Shown piece after piece: positions 30,658-43,193 of a stretch of 64,000 nt of DNA. Below the pieces are notes generated by a model, which worked only from the letters and a program-made list of their open reading frames with translations, had not been told where the DNA came from and made no database searches. The DNA comes from Helianthus annuus (Eukaryota; Streptophyta; Magnoliopsida; Asterales; Asteraceae). A program made the position numbers and the translations under genes. Position 1 is the stretch's first letter; the number at the start of each line of letters is the position of its first letter. Where the stretch lies: the NCBI RefSeq assembly GCF_002127325.2, contig NC_035443.2:150060703-150124702 (forward strand), written 5' to 3'.

Positions 30658-31628
30658 ATGGTAAGTTCTTTTAATTTTCAACTTCTAATTTCTGGTTTTG
30701 AATCGATTAATTCTGTGATTTATTTTGTTAAGATAACGCGGGATGTTTATGTTCCTCCATAATCCAATATAAGCTAAACAACGAGTTGTTATTCTGATTC
30801 ATGGGTTTTAGAATTTAGAAACAGTGGGATTAGGAATGTGGTTACTGGTTGAGTGTAGACAAGGTGTTTGATAAAATGCCTGAGTGAATGTTTGATGTTT
30901 GTTTGCTTGTGTTTGGGTTGTGTGATTGTGTGTAATGGTTTGTGGGTTGCAGAAAGTGGAGAAGCTTTTATCGAAGGTTGACCAGTCGCCGAAAAGGTCG
31001 ATGATTGATGTGCTTAGGCCGTCGATGAGGGCGTTGATTAAAGATGGTCTTTCAAAACATTCTGATGTTGATGTGAAGGTTGCAGTTGCTTCCTGCATAA
31101 GCGAGATAACGAGAATTACAGCTCCTGATGCACCTTACGATGATAACCAAATGAGGGTATACCATGACATGATACACACAACTTGATATTTACATATATG
31201 TTTATGTATATTGTATTGTATTCTAAACTTTTTTTTATGCACAGGATGTATTTAAGTTAATTGTTTCTACGTTTGAGAGTTTAGCTGACCAGTCCAGCCG
31301 ATCTTGCCAAAAGAGCTTCAATTCTTGAAACTGATTCGAAAGTCAGGTCATGTTTCATCATGCTTGATCTTGAATGTGATGCGTTAATTGTGGAAATGTT
31401 TGAGCATTTTCTAAAATCAGTAGGGTGTGTTATAGAGTTCTTAGTGCTAAGTTATGCTTCATTTTCGTAACAATATGTAATTATATATTTTTGAATTTCA
31501 GGGACTATCATTTAGACTCCGTTTTTCCATCGATGGGAAGTATATTGGTGTTGGTTATAGAAGAAAGTGAAGAAATTCCAGTTGAGATGCTCAAACCACT
31601 ACTCGCTCATGTTAAAAAGGATAACACG
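30658..31628 (+). pseudogene. PDS5-like sister chromatid cohesion protein, 5' fragment
   Basis: Exons: ATG alone at 30658-30660 (then GTAAGT); 30953-31156 (KVEKLLSKVDQSPKRS, DVDVKVAVASCISEI, TRITAPDAPYDDNQM); about 31245-31424 (DVFKLIVSTFESLADQ..., MLDLECDALIVEMFEHF); 31502-31628 (DYHLDSVFPSM, EESEEIPVEMLKPLL). The sequence is typical of the N-terminal HEAT region of plant PDS5 proteins, which regulate cohesin. Exon 3 has a frameshift near 31305 (RS then AKRASILETDSKVRS in another frame), and the gene is cut by the chromovirus at 31653. The one-codon first exon means this copy lacks the usual N-terminal residues. The 3' remainder is not in the window. Confidence 0.88.
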
Positions 31629-31652
31629 GTACGAGGTTTACGACATCTTTAT

Positions 31653-34600
31653 TGTCACACCCCTAATTTACACGTGTCACCGGTGGGCCCGGTGGGGGAT
31701 TACGTGACGTAGTTGATATCATCATATGTCAAACAACACAAATTATAATGCACAGCGGAAGCAAATGAAAATAGATTTATTTCAACTATTAATTGTAATA
31801 TCAAGTATCACAACCAGTCAAAATAGATCCACAGGCGGATCGAAGAAAAAGAAAGAAATTGTTCAACAGATATATGCATCCCAAAAGCTTGCTAGACTCT
31901 ACGATGCTAAGGAGAAACCAGCCTATTGCGTATAGCACCTGCACTTAATCTTTTTGGGGAAAATACGTCAGTTTGCACTGGTAAATACAATTTAACTGAC
32001 TCATTTTGAAAATATTTAAAAATTGGTTTTAAATGCACAAGGCACAAAACATTTTATAACTTGGGAATATTTAATCAGAGTTAAACTTGTAAAAGATTTA
32101 CATGTTTGTTAACCGCTCATTCGCCCGAGTCGTATCGGGTTTAAGGTTAAATGACACACCACATGGTATAAGTCCGCGGCGGGAAGCCAACGTTAATAAC
32201 TTAAAAATAATGGACATAATACCGGGTGTACGCCTACACCCGGGTGTCAAGGTCGTGGCCAAAAAATGATGCCAAGGATATCCGGGACATGGTCATTAAG
32301 CTCCCAAAGGCATAAAAACAAACAACACCAAGTTTTTAAACGGGTCCCATTGATAATACCCAACTACTAATGAGATGGGGTCAATCGCCCGACCAAGCGG
32401 TATTTTATATACCGTACCCCCAAGCCCGTATAAGGGAAAATAAGTTAAAAGTATTTACCTGAGCAAGTATAACCACAATTTCAAAAATGCACGTGTCTTT
32501 TACTAGGCTCCTATTCTGGAACGAAGGTTATAATAACCTATTAGAATCCTAACGGGTCTTTTAACATAGCCTAAGCTTAGACCGGTTAGTTTCGAAGAAT
32601 AAATATGGTTTAATCGCGAGGAATGCGAAAACCGGAAAGGAATGTGATTTAGACCCTACAAGCTTGGATACTTGTATTAAACTAAACACATTCTGTATTT
32701 TGAGACTTAGATGATATGGTTTGACCCGTTTCGGCTAATATGCGTGAACTAGTCACATAAACCGATCCGAACGCGAAAGTGCGTAACGAGTAATCTCACA
32801 AGTCATATGCAAGTTTTCCTGAGATTATATGCACCAAATATATTGTAATATCAGTAAGGTATGTCCAAATATGCCCCAAATGTTTTTATACGCCAATTAC
32901 GCCTCATAAGGGCATTTTGGTAATTTTACATAGGCTAAAAAGGGTAAAAACGGAAAGTCTGAGTTTCCAACTTTATCTACTGTTATAGTATATATTTTTA
33001 TAAAATATATCAGTAGGTATTAGACCTTTTATATAAAAACTCGTTCTGACATATACTATGTCGTAAAAATGCCTAAAAAGGCGATTTGGAGCCATTTCCG
33101 GGTTTTAAAAGGAAAGCTGATATTTTTATATTTCCAGAAAGTTCAAAATATCATATTTAATATAACAAATCAGTAGGAAAAGGTTTGGGGTCAAAAGGTT
33201 ATGTAAAACTCATTTTAGGACCAAAAAGGGTAAAACCGGCATAAGCCGAAATAAGCTTAGACCCTATAGTTATGCTCAGCCTAAAAATGAATAAAAATCT
33301 TTAAAATTCCCAAAATATTATTATATAACAGTGGGTATAAAGTTTTGGTATAGAATTCGGGTTTAGATAGGTTCTGCGTTAATTACGCTAATTGTTTATT
33401 AAGAAAGCTTCTAATTACGCTAACGAGCATAACTCTTAATCTAGACCTCAAACTGATGTCAAATTTTGGGGACAACTTTATATTTCAGTAACTAAGGTGT
33501 CTACCCTTTTACATTTTCAAAAATTATAATTTTTGGACATTCGGGCATAATGGTCAACATATGGGCATTTAACGGAAACATGCATATGAACAAGATATCT
33601 AATGAACCACATTGTATAATCACAGGAGGATATACTAACATGTTAATAGGTTCAAAAGAAGCTCTAAGGTATTTTTAATCTTAACTAAAACGGGTCAGAA
33701 CTGAAAGTCAAAGCGAAAGTCAAACTATGCGACTTTCGGTTCCGAACCGGGTCTAAACAGAAAATTGTCGAGTTGAACATGTTGGAACATGTTCTTATAC
33801 TTATTACCAAGTTATATTAATGTTCAAACAGGTTACATACAACCTACATTGCTTATTATGCGTTAATCCGAAATTAAGCATTCTGTTGACTTTTTATAAT
33901 TAGCTTTGACTCGACAATTATCATGCTTAGAGTGGGAATCTGGAAACACCCTTTTAAGGGTTTGTTACCCACTTAATTACCTTCCTAAAGGTATCTTTAA
34001 TTCGTGATTAGACAAAGCACATTATGCTTAATCACGAAGTCAAACCTTAACTACGACGGTTTGACTTTTACTTAATTAACTAAGCTAGAAAGGATTAAAG
34101 ATGGTTAAGGACACTTACAAGAGTCCTAAGATGGATTAGAGAGCCTAAGAAAATGTGTTGGTGACCAGAGGAGTTCCAGAGAGCTTTTAGCCAAAGTTCC
34201 AAATGAGCAAGTTCATATGGTCACACTTCAAGCTCTTTATATAGTGAACTAGAAGCTCCAAGATCTTGACAAGCAAGTCTAGGGTAGTTACAAGATCAAC
34301 CCAAATATCCCTAAGGGTCTATATACTGCCTAGGAAGCCCATAGAATCAGAATTTTACGTTTTAAGTCGGTTAAAGGGCTGGACAGGCAGCTGTCCAAAA
34401 CATACTGCCAGCGACGGTCTTACGGACTGTAAGCTTGAGGCCTTACGGTCCGTAAGGACCTCTTGCGGACCGTATGCTACATGATTTGCGGTCCGTAACA
34501 GACTTTACTGAAACATGGTTCAGGTGCCCACCTTACGGACCGTAAGCCTAGGGCTTTGCGGTCCGTAACCGATCCATGCGGAACATTCCCAGGTACCCTG

Positions 34601-35215
34601 CTTACGGACCGTAAGCCAAGGGCCTTGCGGTCCGTAAGCGATGGCCAGAAGACAAAAGTTTGCAAACTTTTAAGTCTTGACCATGCAACCACAATACCCG
34701 AAACATGCTATCTCTTTTCAGATGTGGGGCCTTCAAGACCAGCCATTGCATGCCTTACTTCTTCTTACATGTTCCCCATTCATATCAACCTATTAAGGGA
34801 CTTGTAGTTTGACGGAGATTCAAAGAAGTGAGTCTTGGACTTTCATAGGAGTTGGCCAAGCTTATAACAATTCTTATTCATAAGAATTTTATTTAATTTA
34901 TGAGTAGTAACAACCTATAATTCCATAGCCCTTAATAAAGATGGAACTTTATTTATTTGAGGGCAACCGGTTATCGAATGAGATGATCATCAATTGATTT
35001 AAGGATCTTGGGATTTATGAAAATTTCGGGTCGCTCAGAGGTGATTTAATAACGTGTCGCCCTTGGGTCGTTCAGAGGTATTTTAAATAACATGACGCCC
35101 CTTTTTATTAGAAATCCTACCACATATCTCTTTATTAAATCCGGTTTTTCTGACACGTCTGTCACACATGACACGTGCCTTTATTCTAATGGACAGGAAT
35201 TTTCGAGGTGTTACA
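31653..35215 (-). repeat. Chromovirus 3' LTR (3.56 kb)
   Basis: On the minus strand starts TGTAACACCTCG at 35215 and ends GGGGTGTGACA at 31653. Bases 31653-32661 match 42185-43193. The small ORF at 31726-31935, repeated at 42258-42467, is only LTR sequence. Confidence 0.92.
34419..34641. repeat. Palindrome cluster CTTACGGACCGTAAG in LTR
   Basis: About eight occurrences of TTACGGACCGTAA, TTGCGGTCCGTAA or close variants, alternating in arrangement, each able to form a small hairpin. GC- and CpG-rich against AT-rich LTR flanks. Confidence 0.8.
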
Positions 35216-35235
35216 TCCTCACCCCCTTAAAAGAA
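35216..35235 (-). other. Polypurine tract of chromovirus
   Basis: On the minus strand TTCTTTTAAGGGGGTGAGGA immediately precedes the 3' LTR; the expected plus-strand priming site. Confidence 0.8.
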
Positions 35236-35251
35236 ATCTCGACCTCGAGAT

Positions 35252-38200
35252 TTACTGAAACAATTGAGGGTATTTCTCCTTCATCGTGGATTCTAATTCC
35301 CACGTATAATCAGGACCTCTGCGGCCCTCCCATTTGACCTTGACAATGGGTACATGCTTCCTCCGAAGCTCCTTTACCTGTCGGTCCTCAATCGATACAG
35401 GTTTTTCTATAAACTTCAAGCTTTCATCAATATGCACATCTGTATGCGGTATGACTAGCGATTCATCAGCCATACATTTCTTCAAATGGCAGATGTGGAA
35501 CACATTGTGAATACCACTAAGCTCTTCTGGTAAGTTCAACTTATAAGCCACTGATCCTACACATTCGATGATCTCGAATGGTCCAATGTATCTTGGGCTT
35601 AACTTACCTTTCTTGCCAAATCTCATTACCCCTTTCCAAGGTGATACCTTGAGCAAAACCTTATCGCCAACCTCAAACTTGAGGGACTTTCGCTTACCAT
35701 CGGCATAGCTTCTTTGCCTATCACGGGCAGCTTTTAGGTGCTCAGTGATTTGGGTAACTTTGTCAGTCGTCTCCAGGACTAATTCGGGTCCTGATACTTG
35801 AACGTCTCCTACCTCTACCCAACAAATGGGTGTTCTGCACTTCCTACCGTATAGTGCCTCAAAAGGCGCAGCCTTAAGGCTGGTGTGGTAGCTATTATTG
35901 TATGAGAACTCGATCAGAGGCAGGTGTCTATCCCAACTTCCTCCTAAGTCTATCACACATGCACGAAGCATGTCCTCCAGGGTTTGAATAGTACGCTCGC
36001 TTTGTCCATCCGTCTGAGGATGATAGGCTGTACTAAAATTCAGTTGCGTACGCAGAGACCTTTGGAAACTTTTCCAGAAGTGTGATGTATATCTTGTATC
36101 CCTATCAGAGATGATGGATACTGGTATGCCATGCAGGGATACTATCTTATCCATATACAGTTGGGCTAGCATGTCAGAACTGAAAGTTTCTCTAATGGGT
36201 AGGAAATGAGCTGACTTAGTCAGTCGATCAACTATCACCCAAATAGTGTCATTTCCCTTCGGTGTTTTAGGCAACTTGGTAATGAAATCCATTGTTACCA
36301 TTTCCCATTTCCAGGTGGGAATCTCAGGCTGTTGCAGCAAACCTGACGGTTTCTGATGCTCAGCTTTAACTTGAGCGCACGTCAGACATTTAGCCACATG
36401 GGTGGCTATAGACTTTTTCAAGCCTATCCACCAGTAATTTGCCTTTACATCCTGATACATCTTGTCCGCTCCAGGATGGACAGAATATTTGGAACTGTGG
36501 GCTTCCTTTAGGATGACGTCACGAAGACCTCCAAAAATAGGAACCCATATTCTTCCATTCAACCTCAGGATTCCGTCTTTGCCATAGGATAACTGTTCTT
36601 CAGTCACTCCTAGCTTCTCATTAGGGTAGTTAGCTTCTAACACTGCTTCCTTCTGTGCAGCTAACAACCTTTCATGCAGACTATTCCTGACCTCAATGCT
36701 TTTGGCATTGATTCTGATTGGCTTTATCCTTTCCTTCCTGCTTAGGGCATCTGCGACTACATTGGCCTTGCCGGGATGGTATCTTATTTCACAATCATAG
36801 TCATTTAGAGTTTCCATCCAACGTCGCTGCCTCATGTTTAATTCTTTCTGGTTGAACAGGTGCTAAAGGCTTTTGTGATCAGAATAGATCACACATTTAG
36901 TGCCATACAAATAGTGCCTCCACAATTTTAGTGCAAATACAACGGCACCCAATTCCAAATCATGAGTGGTGTAATTCTTCTCGTGCACTTTCAATTGTCG
37001 TGAAGCGTAGGCGATGACCTTGCCTTTCTGCATTAACACACAACCCATCCCGGTGTGTGATGCATCACAATAGACTACAAATTCATCAATCCCATCAGGT
37101 AACGTCAACACGGGAGCGTTACTTAATTTCTGCTTCAACGTATCGAATGACTCTTACTGCTTAGGTCCCCAATTGAACTTGCTATTCTTGCGAGTCAGCA
37201 AAGATAGGGGTGCAGCAATTCTTGAGAAATTTTCGATGAATCTCCTGTAGTATCCAGCTAAACCTAGGAAACTGCGGATTTCCGTAGGCGTCTTTGGCTC
37301 CTGCCAATTCATGACAGCTTCAACTTTAGCGGGATCCACTTGAATACCACGCTCACTAACCACATGTCCAAGAAATTGGACTTCTCTCAACCAAAACTCA
37401 CATTTGGAAAACTTTGCATATAGCCTTTCTTGATGAAGCAGCTTCAGAATACTACGGAGGTGTTTCTCGTGATCAGCTTTACTCTTGGAATAAATGAGAA
37501 TGTCGTCAATGAAGACGATGACGAATTTATCCAAGTAAGGTTTGCAAACGCGATTCATGAGATCCATGAATGCGGCAGGTGCGTTTGTGAGCCCGAAAGG
37601 CATCACTAGGAACTCGTAGTGGCCATAACGAGTCCTAAACGCAGTCTTGTGCACGTCTTCTTCCTTAACCTTCAACTGATGATATCCCGATCTCAGGTCG
37701 ATCTTGGAGAAGTAGCTTGCCCCTTGAAGTTGATCGAATAGATCGTCGATCCTGGGTAGAGGATACCTATTCTTAATGGTAACGTTGTTGAGCTCTCGGT
37801 AATCGATACATAGACGCATCGAACCATCTTTCTTCTTGACAAATAGAATTGGTGCTCCCCAAGGAGACGAACTAGGTCTAATGAAACCTTTAGCTAGCAA
37901 ATCGTCTAGCTGCGTTCTTAATTCCTTCATCTCCGTTGGCGCTAGCCTATAAGGCGCTCGAGCAATAGGTGCAGCTCCAGGAACGATATCGATTTTGAAC
38001 TCTACTTGTCTGTCTAGCGGCAAACCAGGCAGTACTTCTGGAAAGACTTCAGGATATTCGGATATAACGGGAATATCTTCAATCTTGGGCTTTTGCTCAT
38101 CAATGGTTACTTGTGCCATATAGATGACACAACCATTCTTCAAACATTGGGATGCTTTGAGCATAGACATTTGCTTAGGCAATCCATGACGCGTATCTCC

Positions 38201-39820
38201 TTGAATGGTGAGAGATTCACCAGATGGAGTCTTGATTATTACTTGCCTTCTACTGCATACGATTTGGGCTTGGTTATGCGATAACCAATCCATGCCCAAT
38301 ACTACATCGAAACCGGCTAATTTGAAGGGTAATAGGGATAGAGGAAAAGAGTGGTTCCTAATGGATATAGCACATCCATCTAACACGGTCGAAACTGTTT
38401 CTAAGGTACCATCTGCTAACTCTACCTCATACTTAGCATTAAGGGCTTTAACAGGCAATCCTAACAGCTCACAGAATTTACTATCCACAAAAGACTTATC
38501 TGCCCCAGAATCAAACAATACTCTTGCGAAAACGTCATTAATGAGAAACGTACCAGTTATGACGTTATCGTTCTCGATGGCCTCTTGAACATTCATTTGA
38601 AAGACCCTGGCATTGGTCTTCTTTCCATCCTCCGTCTTCTTGGCATTCTTTGGGCTGTTAGTCTTGATGTGCCCCTTCTCATTGCAACTGAAACAAGTTG
38701 CATCCTTTAACTTCTTGCATTCAAGAGTCCGGTGTTCAGAAGACTTGCATATCCCACACATCTTAGACTGGGATTTCTGTTCAAACCTGCACCTCCCAAA
38801 ATGGTGCTTTTGGCAGGTCTTGCATTTGGGCTTATCGCCCGACCGATGCTCGTTCCTCCTGGCCTTAGAGCCCTTCTTACCGTCATGGTTTCCCCTATGT
38901 TTCTTGCTCGATCTACGTGAATTATCATCTTCACGTTTCCTCTTGTCAGACTCTATATTTCTCAAAGCTCTCTGTCTCGCTGCATCCTGAGTGAGAGACA
39001 GAGATAAGTCGGTGACAGATCGAAATGTAACAGGTCGCGAGGCCTTCACACTGGCCTTGATTTCAGGGGCCAAACCCCCAATAAAACGCGCGATACTTTT
39101 TGGTTCGGGGGTTACCAGATAAGGTACCAATCTGGATAAGGTGTTGAAACTGGTGAGGTATGCTTGGCAATCAAGGTTCTTCATAACCAAGGATAGGAAA
39201 TCGGATTCAATACGCTCAACCTCATGCTGAGGGCAGTAGTTTTCCTTGATAAGAGCAACAAACTGCTCCCAAGACATACTGTACAGGGTAGCTTTTCCAG
39301 AAGCCTGGATCAATGCTCCCCACCAGGCTAGAGCCTCACCTTTGAAAGACTGGGATGCAAACTTAACCATATCCCTCTTAGCACATCCACTGATGTCTAC
39401 TACTGTCTCAATCTCATCAAGCCATGTCATACAGTCAACTGCCCCTTTCTCCCCTGTAAACTCTCGAGGTTTACATGACACAAAATACTTATACGTGCAA
39501 CCCTTAGCACGTGGGGCTTCATCAACCACAAGCTTCTTGGGGTGAACACTGTTTTCATTTGAGGAATGACGATCCTCATCTTTCTTGGGTTTGGGAGGAG
39601 TAAGTGGCGGCTTGTTGCGAATCTCGGAATGATTCTTTGGTTTCGCATGTGGTGCAGACAGAGTTCTACTGCGGGTTTCACTGTACTCACTGTACTGTCG
39701 CGCTAAGGCTTTCTCAACTGCTTCATTCACAATTGCTTTTAATTCGGTACTAGTCACTAGGAACTTTGCATCATCACGGTTCTCAACCGGATGGCTATTG
39801 GCTTCCTCTGATCTGGTCAT
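35252..39820 (-). pseudogene. Chromovirus gag-pol polyprotein, two nonsense codons
   Basis: Start ATG 39820 ([14 protein letters not shown]). Order: gag domain; knuckles [14 protein letters not shown] and [14 protein letters not shown] (last Cys replaced by Ser) near residue 377; protease [10 protein letters not shown] near 436; reverse transcriptase with [12 protein letters not shown] near 768; RNase H ([16 protein letters not shown]); integrase with zinc-binding region ([11 protein letters not shown]..., CLTCAQVK), [16 protein letters not shown] and [14 protein letters not shown] as D, D, E; and a C-terminal chromodomain ([19 protein letters not shown]). The frame is interrupted by stops at about 37151 (PKQ*ESF) and 36860 (HKSL*HLF), both explicable by single substitutions. 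Otherwise complete at about 1.5 kcodons. This copy is probably immobile unless helped. Confidence 0.93.
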
Positions 39821-40796
39821 GTAGCTTCAACGCTACATATAATTAATAGACGAAATTTTCACTTAAAGGTTCTTTATAGTATTTTATGTTTTATTAACCA
39901 AGGTTTTAAATTGCCATTTTAGGTTAATTTATTAAAACATTAGGATGTTGTTATTATCCTATAATACTTTATTATTAGCACATAAGGCCTAGTCACAAAG
40001 ACAGTTAAGATATTTAATAACCAAGATTTTACAGTATCTAGGTGTTTTAGGTCGAATCATAATTCTCTACCATTAATTAACAGGGAGTCATGAGCTACCA
40101 CTGTCCTTAGTCACGGAGGACATTTAATTATTGCCCACGGGCACTTCACTTTCAAAGAAGTGGTTAAATAATTTTAAGGGAATTTAAAATTAACCCAAAT
40201 ATACATGGCCCGTGTGACTTTACTGATTCACAGTTTGCCAAGAGCATTAACATACTAGTTGTTAATGATTGGAATCTATTATGTGGGTTATACCATCTTG
40301 GCCAGGTTTGAATAACACAAAGGCTAGGTTTTACCTCTAAGATTTTTTTAGTAATTAACGCAGATTAGTCCTAAATTGAGATGTTAATTATGGATCTTAA
40401 CCTAATTATGGAACTACCATCTTGGCCTTGTTTTATAAAGCTAGGTCTTGGTTCACTTTAGATTTTACCAATTAATTATAATGGCAGATCCTTTTAAATA
40501 TTTCATTTATTTTCATAATTTATGCATTCAATTAATAAAATGAAAACTTAACTTAAACATCTCACAAATTGTTTTTAAGGCAGTACAATAATTGCCCAAA
40601 CGGGACTTCTACTAAAAATAAATAAAAATGCCCACGCAGGGGCGGGAAACAAGAACAAACCCACGCAGGGGTTAACTAACCAAACTTGCTCACGCAGGAG
40701 CGGAATACAAACCACATGCTCACGCAGGAGCTGAATACTGGAATAACAAGTCCACGCAGGGACTGAATGACAACATAAATAAAATAATCAGGGTTT
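39821..40796 (-). other. Chromovirus region between extra ORF and gag
   Basis: No ORF. Holds five copies of a CCTGCGTG-centred motif at 40630-40765 (listed separately) and AT-rich sequence with CTTGGCC/AGGTTTG repeats. Confidence 0.6.
40630..40765 (-). repeat. Short tandem motif CCTGCGTG(G/A)
   Basis: Plus-strand copies CCACGCAGGGGC, CCACGCAGGGG, TCACGCAGGAGC, TCACGCAGGAGC and CCACGCAGGGAC, spaced about 30-35 bp, just downstream of the extra ORF stop. Confidence 0.8.
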
Positions 40797-41999
40797 TCAA
40801 TGACCCCTCCTCTTCGACTTCCCCTTAAGCAAGTCTGACAGCCCTTTGAAGAAACCTTGCCGCTCTCTGCGGTCTTCACGAACTTCCTGTTCAACTTGGT
40901 TTAGCCTCTCAAGGACTTCCTGCTGAATCTGTGGCTGTGGCGGCTGATACACCGGTGGAGGAGGTGGCTGATGCTGGTACCCATAAGTCGGGTAACCAGT
41001 AGTCCATGGCCCTCCATATGGTCCTTCAGGATGAAGGGCATTGTAATCCCGAGCTACTTGATACGGATCTACCTCCGCATAACCATAGTGGTAGTTGTAG
41101 TGGGTGTGCGCCGGCTGCTCGAATGGGTTGTATGCCGCTGACCCAGCATACGCAGAAATCGGGTTATCGAAACCCAAAGGTGGTACCACAGGTACTGAGT
41201 TGACATCTGGTATAGGGATTGACGGACCACCATTATATGGGTCCTCTTCCTCCTGAAGTGGCGGATAATGGCTGCCACTTGATGGCTGGGGAGTACTAAT
41301 CCGAACTCCACCTCGCACTGACATCCGTGCGTTCGACCTTCTTCGCCTCGGTGGCTCCGGAGGCGGCTGCTGCTCCACTGGCGGTGGTGGCGGCGGCGTG
41401 ACTGCCACAAACTGTTGACCCACCGAAGGATCCTGTTGCTGCTGATGATGCGAGTGTTCAGACGGAGTGAAATACCAGTCAATGTTTCGGAACCTCTCCT
41501 CGTAGCTGTCTGGACCGCGATAAGGCGATCCGTGGAAAGATGATCCGTCTGATATCTCTATCGGGTGGTTGGGCGTCCCCGTAGCAGGCTCCATAGGGTC
41601 AGTATCCTCGTCCATATCGTTATTCCCGGAGAAGTGGTCTTCCGGTCCAAGTGGGTTAAAACCCACGGGTTCTGGCAAAAGGTTAGCCGGGTTAAATCGG
41701 CTTTGGAAAACGGGTGTTGGGTCGCCAAAAGAATGGTGAGAATTGGATCTCTGAAGAGGTATGAAAGCTGGCGGCTGGTTGTTGGGCTCGTTTTCAGAAT
41801 GGGGCCCAAATGAGTGTTGGTACGAAGGAGAGGAGCTAAGGGATACTGATCGCCTTCCTGGTTCGACATAGAGCCTCCATGGCTCCTGCGGGCTGGTGCT
41901 CATGGTGATGGAAGGAGTACGTCGATGCGACGGCCCGGCCTCGTGATCATGTCCTGACACGGGTCCTTTGCCTCTACCGCGAAGGAATCTGGGTGGCAT
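40797..41999 (-). CDS. Extra ORF of chromovirus: Pro/Gln-rich protein
   Basis: 400 codons from ATG 41999 (MPPRFLRGRGKGP). The open frame extends 61 codons further upstream to an ATG at 42182, but that stretch overlaps the primer site, so the downstream ATG is preferred. Basic N-terminus, Ser/Pro-rich middle, acidic patch (DMDEDTDPME), His/Gln run, polyproline tracts (TPPPPPPVEQQPPPEPP), a Tyr-rich section, a QQEVLERLNQVEQEVREDR coiled-coil stretch and a basic C-terminus. Same strand as gag-pol and upstream of gag. Open and undamaged, unlike gag-pol. No known domain; low complexity suggests a disordered, possibly nucleic-acid- or Gag-associated accessory protein, but that is inference. Confidence 0.7.
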   Translation of the reverse strand: MPPRFLRGRGKGPVSGHDHEAGPSHRRTPSITMSTSPQEPWRLYVEPGRRSVSLSSSPSYQHSFGPHSENEPNNQPPAFIPLQRSNSHHSFGDPTPVFQSRFNPANLLPEPVGFNPLGPEDHFSGNNDMDEDTDPMEPATGTPNHPIEISDGSSFHGSPYRGPDSYEERFRNIDWYFTPSEHSHHQQQQDPSVGQQFVAVTPPPPPPVEQQPPPEPPRRRRSNARMSVRGGVRISTPQPSSGSHYPPLQEEEDPYNGGPSIPIPDVNSVPVVPPLGFDNPISAYAGSAAYNPFEQPAHTHYNYHYGYAEVDPYQVARDYNALHPEGPYGGPWTTGYPTYGYQHQPPPPPVYQPPQPQIQQEVLERLNQVEQEVREDRRERQGFFKGLSDLLKGKSKRRGH

Positions 42000-42169
42000 G
42001 ATGACCTGCATACGATAATCAGACAACAACAACAATATAATAAAAGACTCAAAATAAAACAAAACAGAGTTTGTCCTATGTTCGATGTCTAGACTCGGAA
42101 CTCGAAGAATGTGCAATTTGTGCACTGAGATTAAACACAAAAGGCTAGTGTTTAATTCACTCAGTGTTG

Positions 42170-42181
42170 GCTCTGATACCA
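42170..42181 (-). other. Chromovirus primer binding site
   Basis: Minus strand TGGTATCAGAGC, three bases inside the 5' LTR end; initiator tRNA-Met type. Confidence 0.85.
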
Positions 42182-42184
42182 ACC

Positions 42185-43193
42185 TGTCACACCCCTAATT
42201 TCCACGTGTCACCGGTGGGCCCGGTGGGGGATTACGTGACGTAGTTGATATCATCATATGTCAAACAACACAAATTATAATGCACAGCGGAAGCAAATGA
42301 AAATAGATTTATTTCAACTATTAATTGTAATATCAAGTATCACAACCAGTCAAAATAGATCCACAGGCGGATCGAAGAAAAAGAAAGAAATTGTTCAACA
42401 GATATATGCATCCCAAAAGCTTGCGAGACTCTACGATGCTAAGGAGAAACCAGCCTATTGCGTATAGCACCTGCACTTAATCTTTTTGGGGAAAATACGT
42501 CAGTTTGCACTGGTAAATACAATTTAACTGACTCATTTTGAAAATATTTAAAAATTGGTTTTAAATGCACAAGGCACAAAACATTTTATAACTTGGGAAT
42601 ATTTAATCAGAGTTAAACTTGTAAAAGATTTACATGTTTGTTAATCGTTCAGTCGCCCGAGTCATATCGGGTTTAAGGTTAAATGACACACCACATGGTA
42701 TAAGTCCGCGGCGGGAAGCCAACGTTAATACCTTAAAAATAATGGACATAATACCGGGTGTACGCCTACACCCGGGTGTCAAGGTCGTGGCCAAAAAATG
42801 ATGCCAAGGATATCCGGGACATAGTCATTAAGCTCCCAAAGGCATAAAAACAAACAACACCAAGTTTTTAAACGGGTCCCATTGATAATACCCAACTACT
42901 AATGAGATGGGGTCAATCGCCCGACCAAGCGGTATTTTATATACCGTACCCCCAAGCCCCTATAAGGGAAAATAAGTTAAAAGTATTTACCTGAGCAAGT
43001 ATAACCACAATTTCAAAAATGCACGTGTCTTTTACTGGGCTCCTATTCTGGAACGAAGGTTATAATAACCTATTAGAATCCTAACGGGTCTTTTAACATA
43101 GCCTAAGCTTAGACCGGTTAGTTTTGAAGAATAAATATGGTTTAATCGCGAGGAATGCGAAAACCGGAAAGGAATGTGATTTAGACCCTACAA
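42185..43193 (-). repeat. Chromovirus 5' LTR, truncated
   Basis: Matches 31653-32661. Homology stops exactly at ACCCTACAA (43193), after which Tat-type integrase sequence begins. About 2.55 kb of the LTR is missing. Confidence 0.92.

Larger units (their letters stand above)
31653..43193 (-). mobile_element. Tekay-type chromovirus (Ty3-Gypsy), 5' LTR truncated
   Basis: Minus-strand element: 3' LTR 31653-35215, polypurine tract 35216-35235, gag-pol 35252-39820, extra ORF 40797-41999, primer site 42170-42181, and only the 3' 1009 bp of the 5' LTR (42185-43193). A C-terminal chromodomain, very long LTRs and the domain order fit the Tekay/Del chromovirus lineage. About a dozen substitutions were seen by eye between the overlapping 1 kb of the two LTRs, so the insertion is young. 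It lies in an intron of the PDS5-like pseudogene. Confidence 0.92.

Noticed and set aside
31726..31935. 69-codon ORF repeated at 42258-42467
   Set aside because: It lies in the chromovirus LTR and is repeated only because the LTR is.
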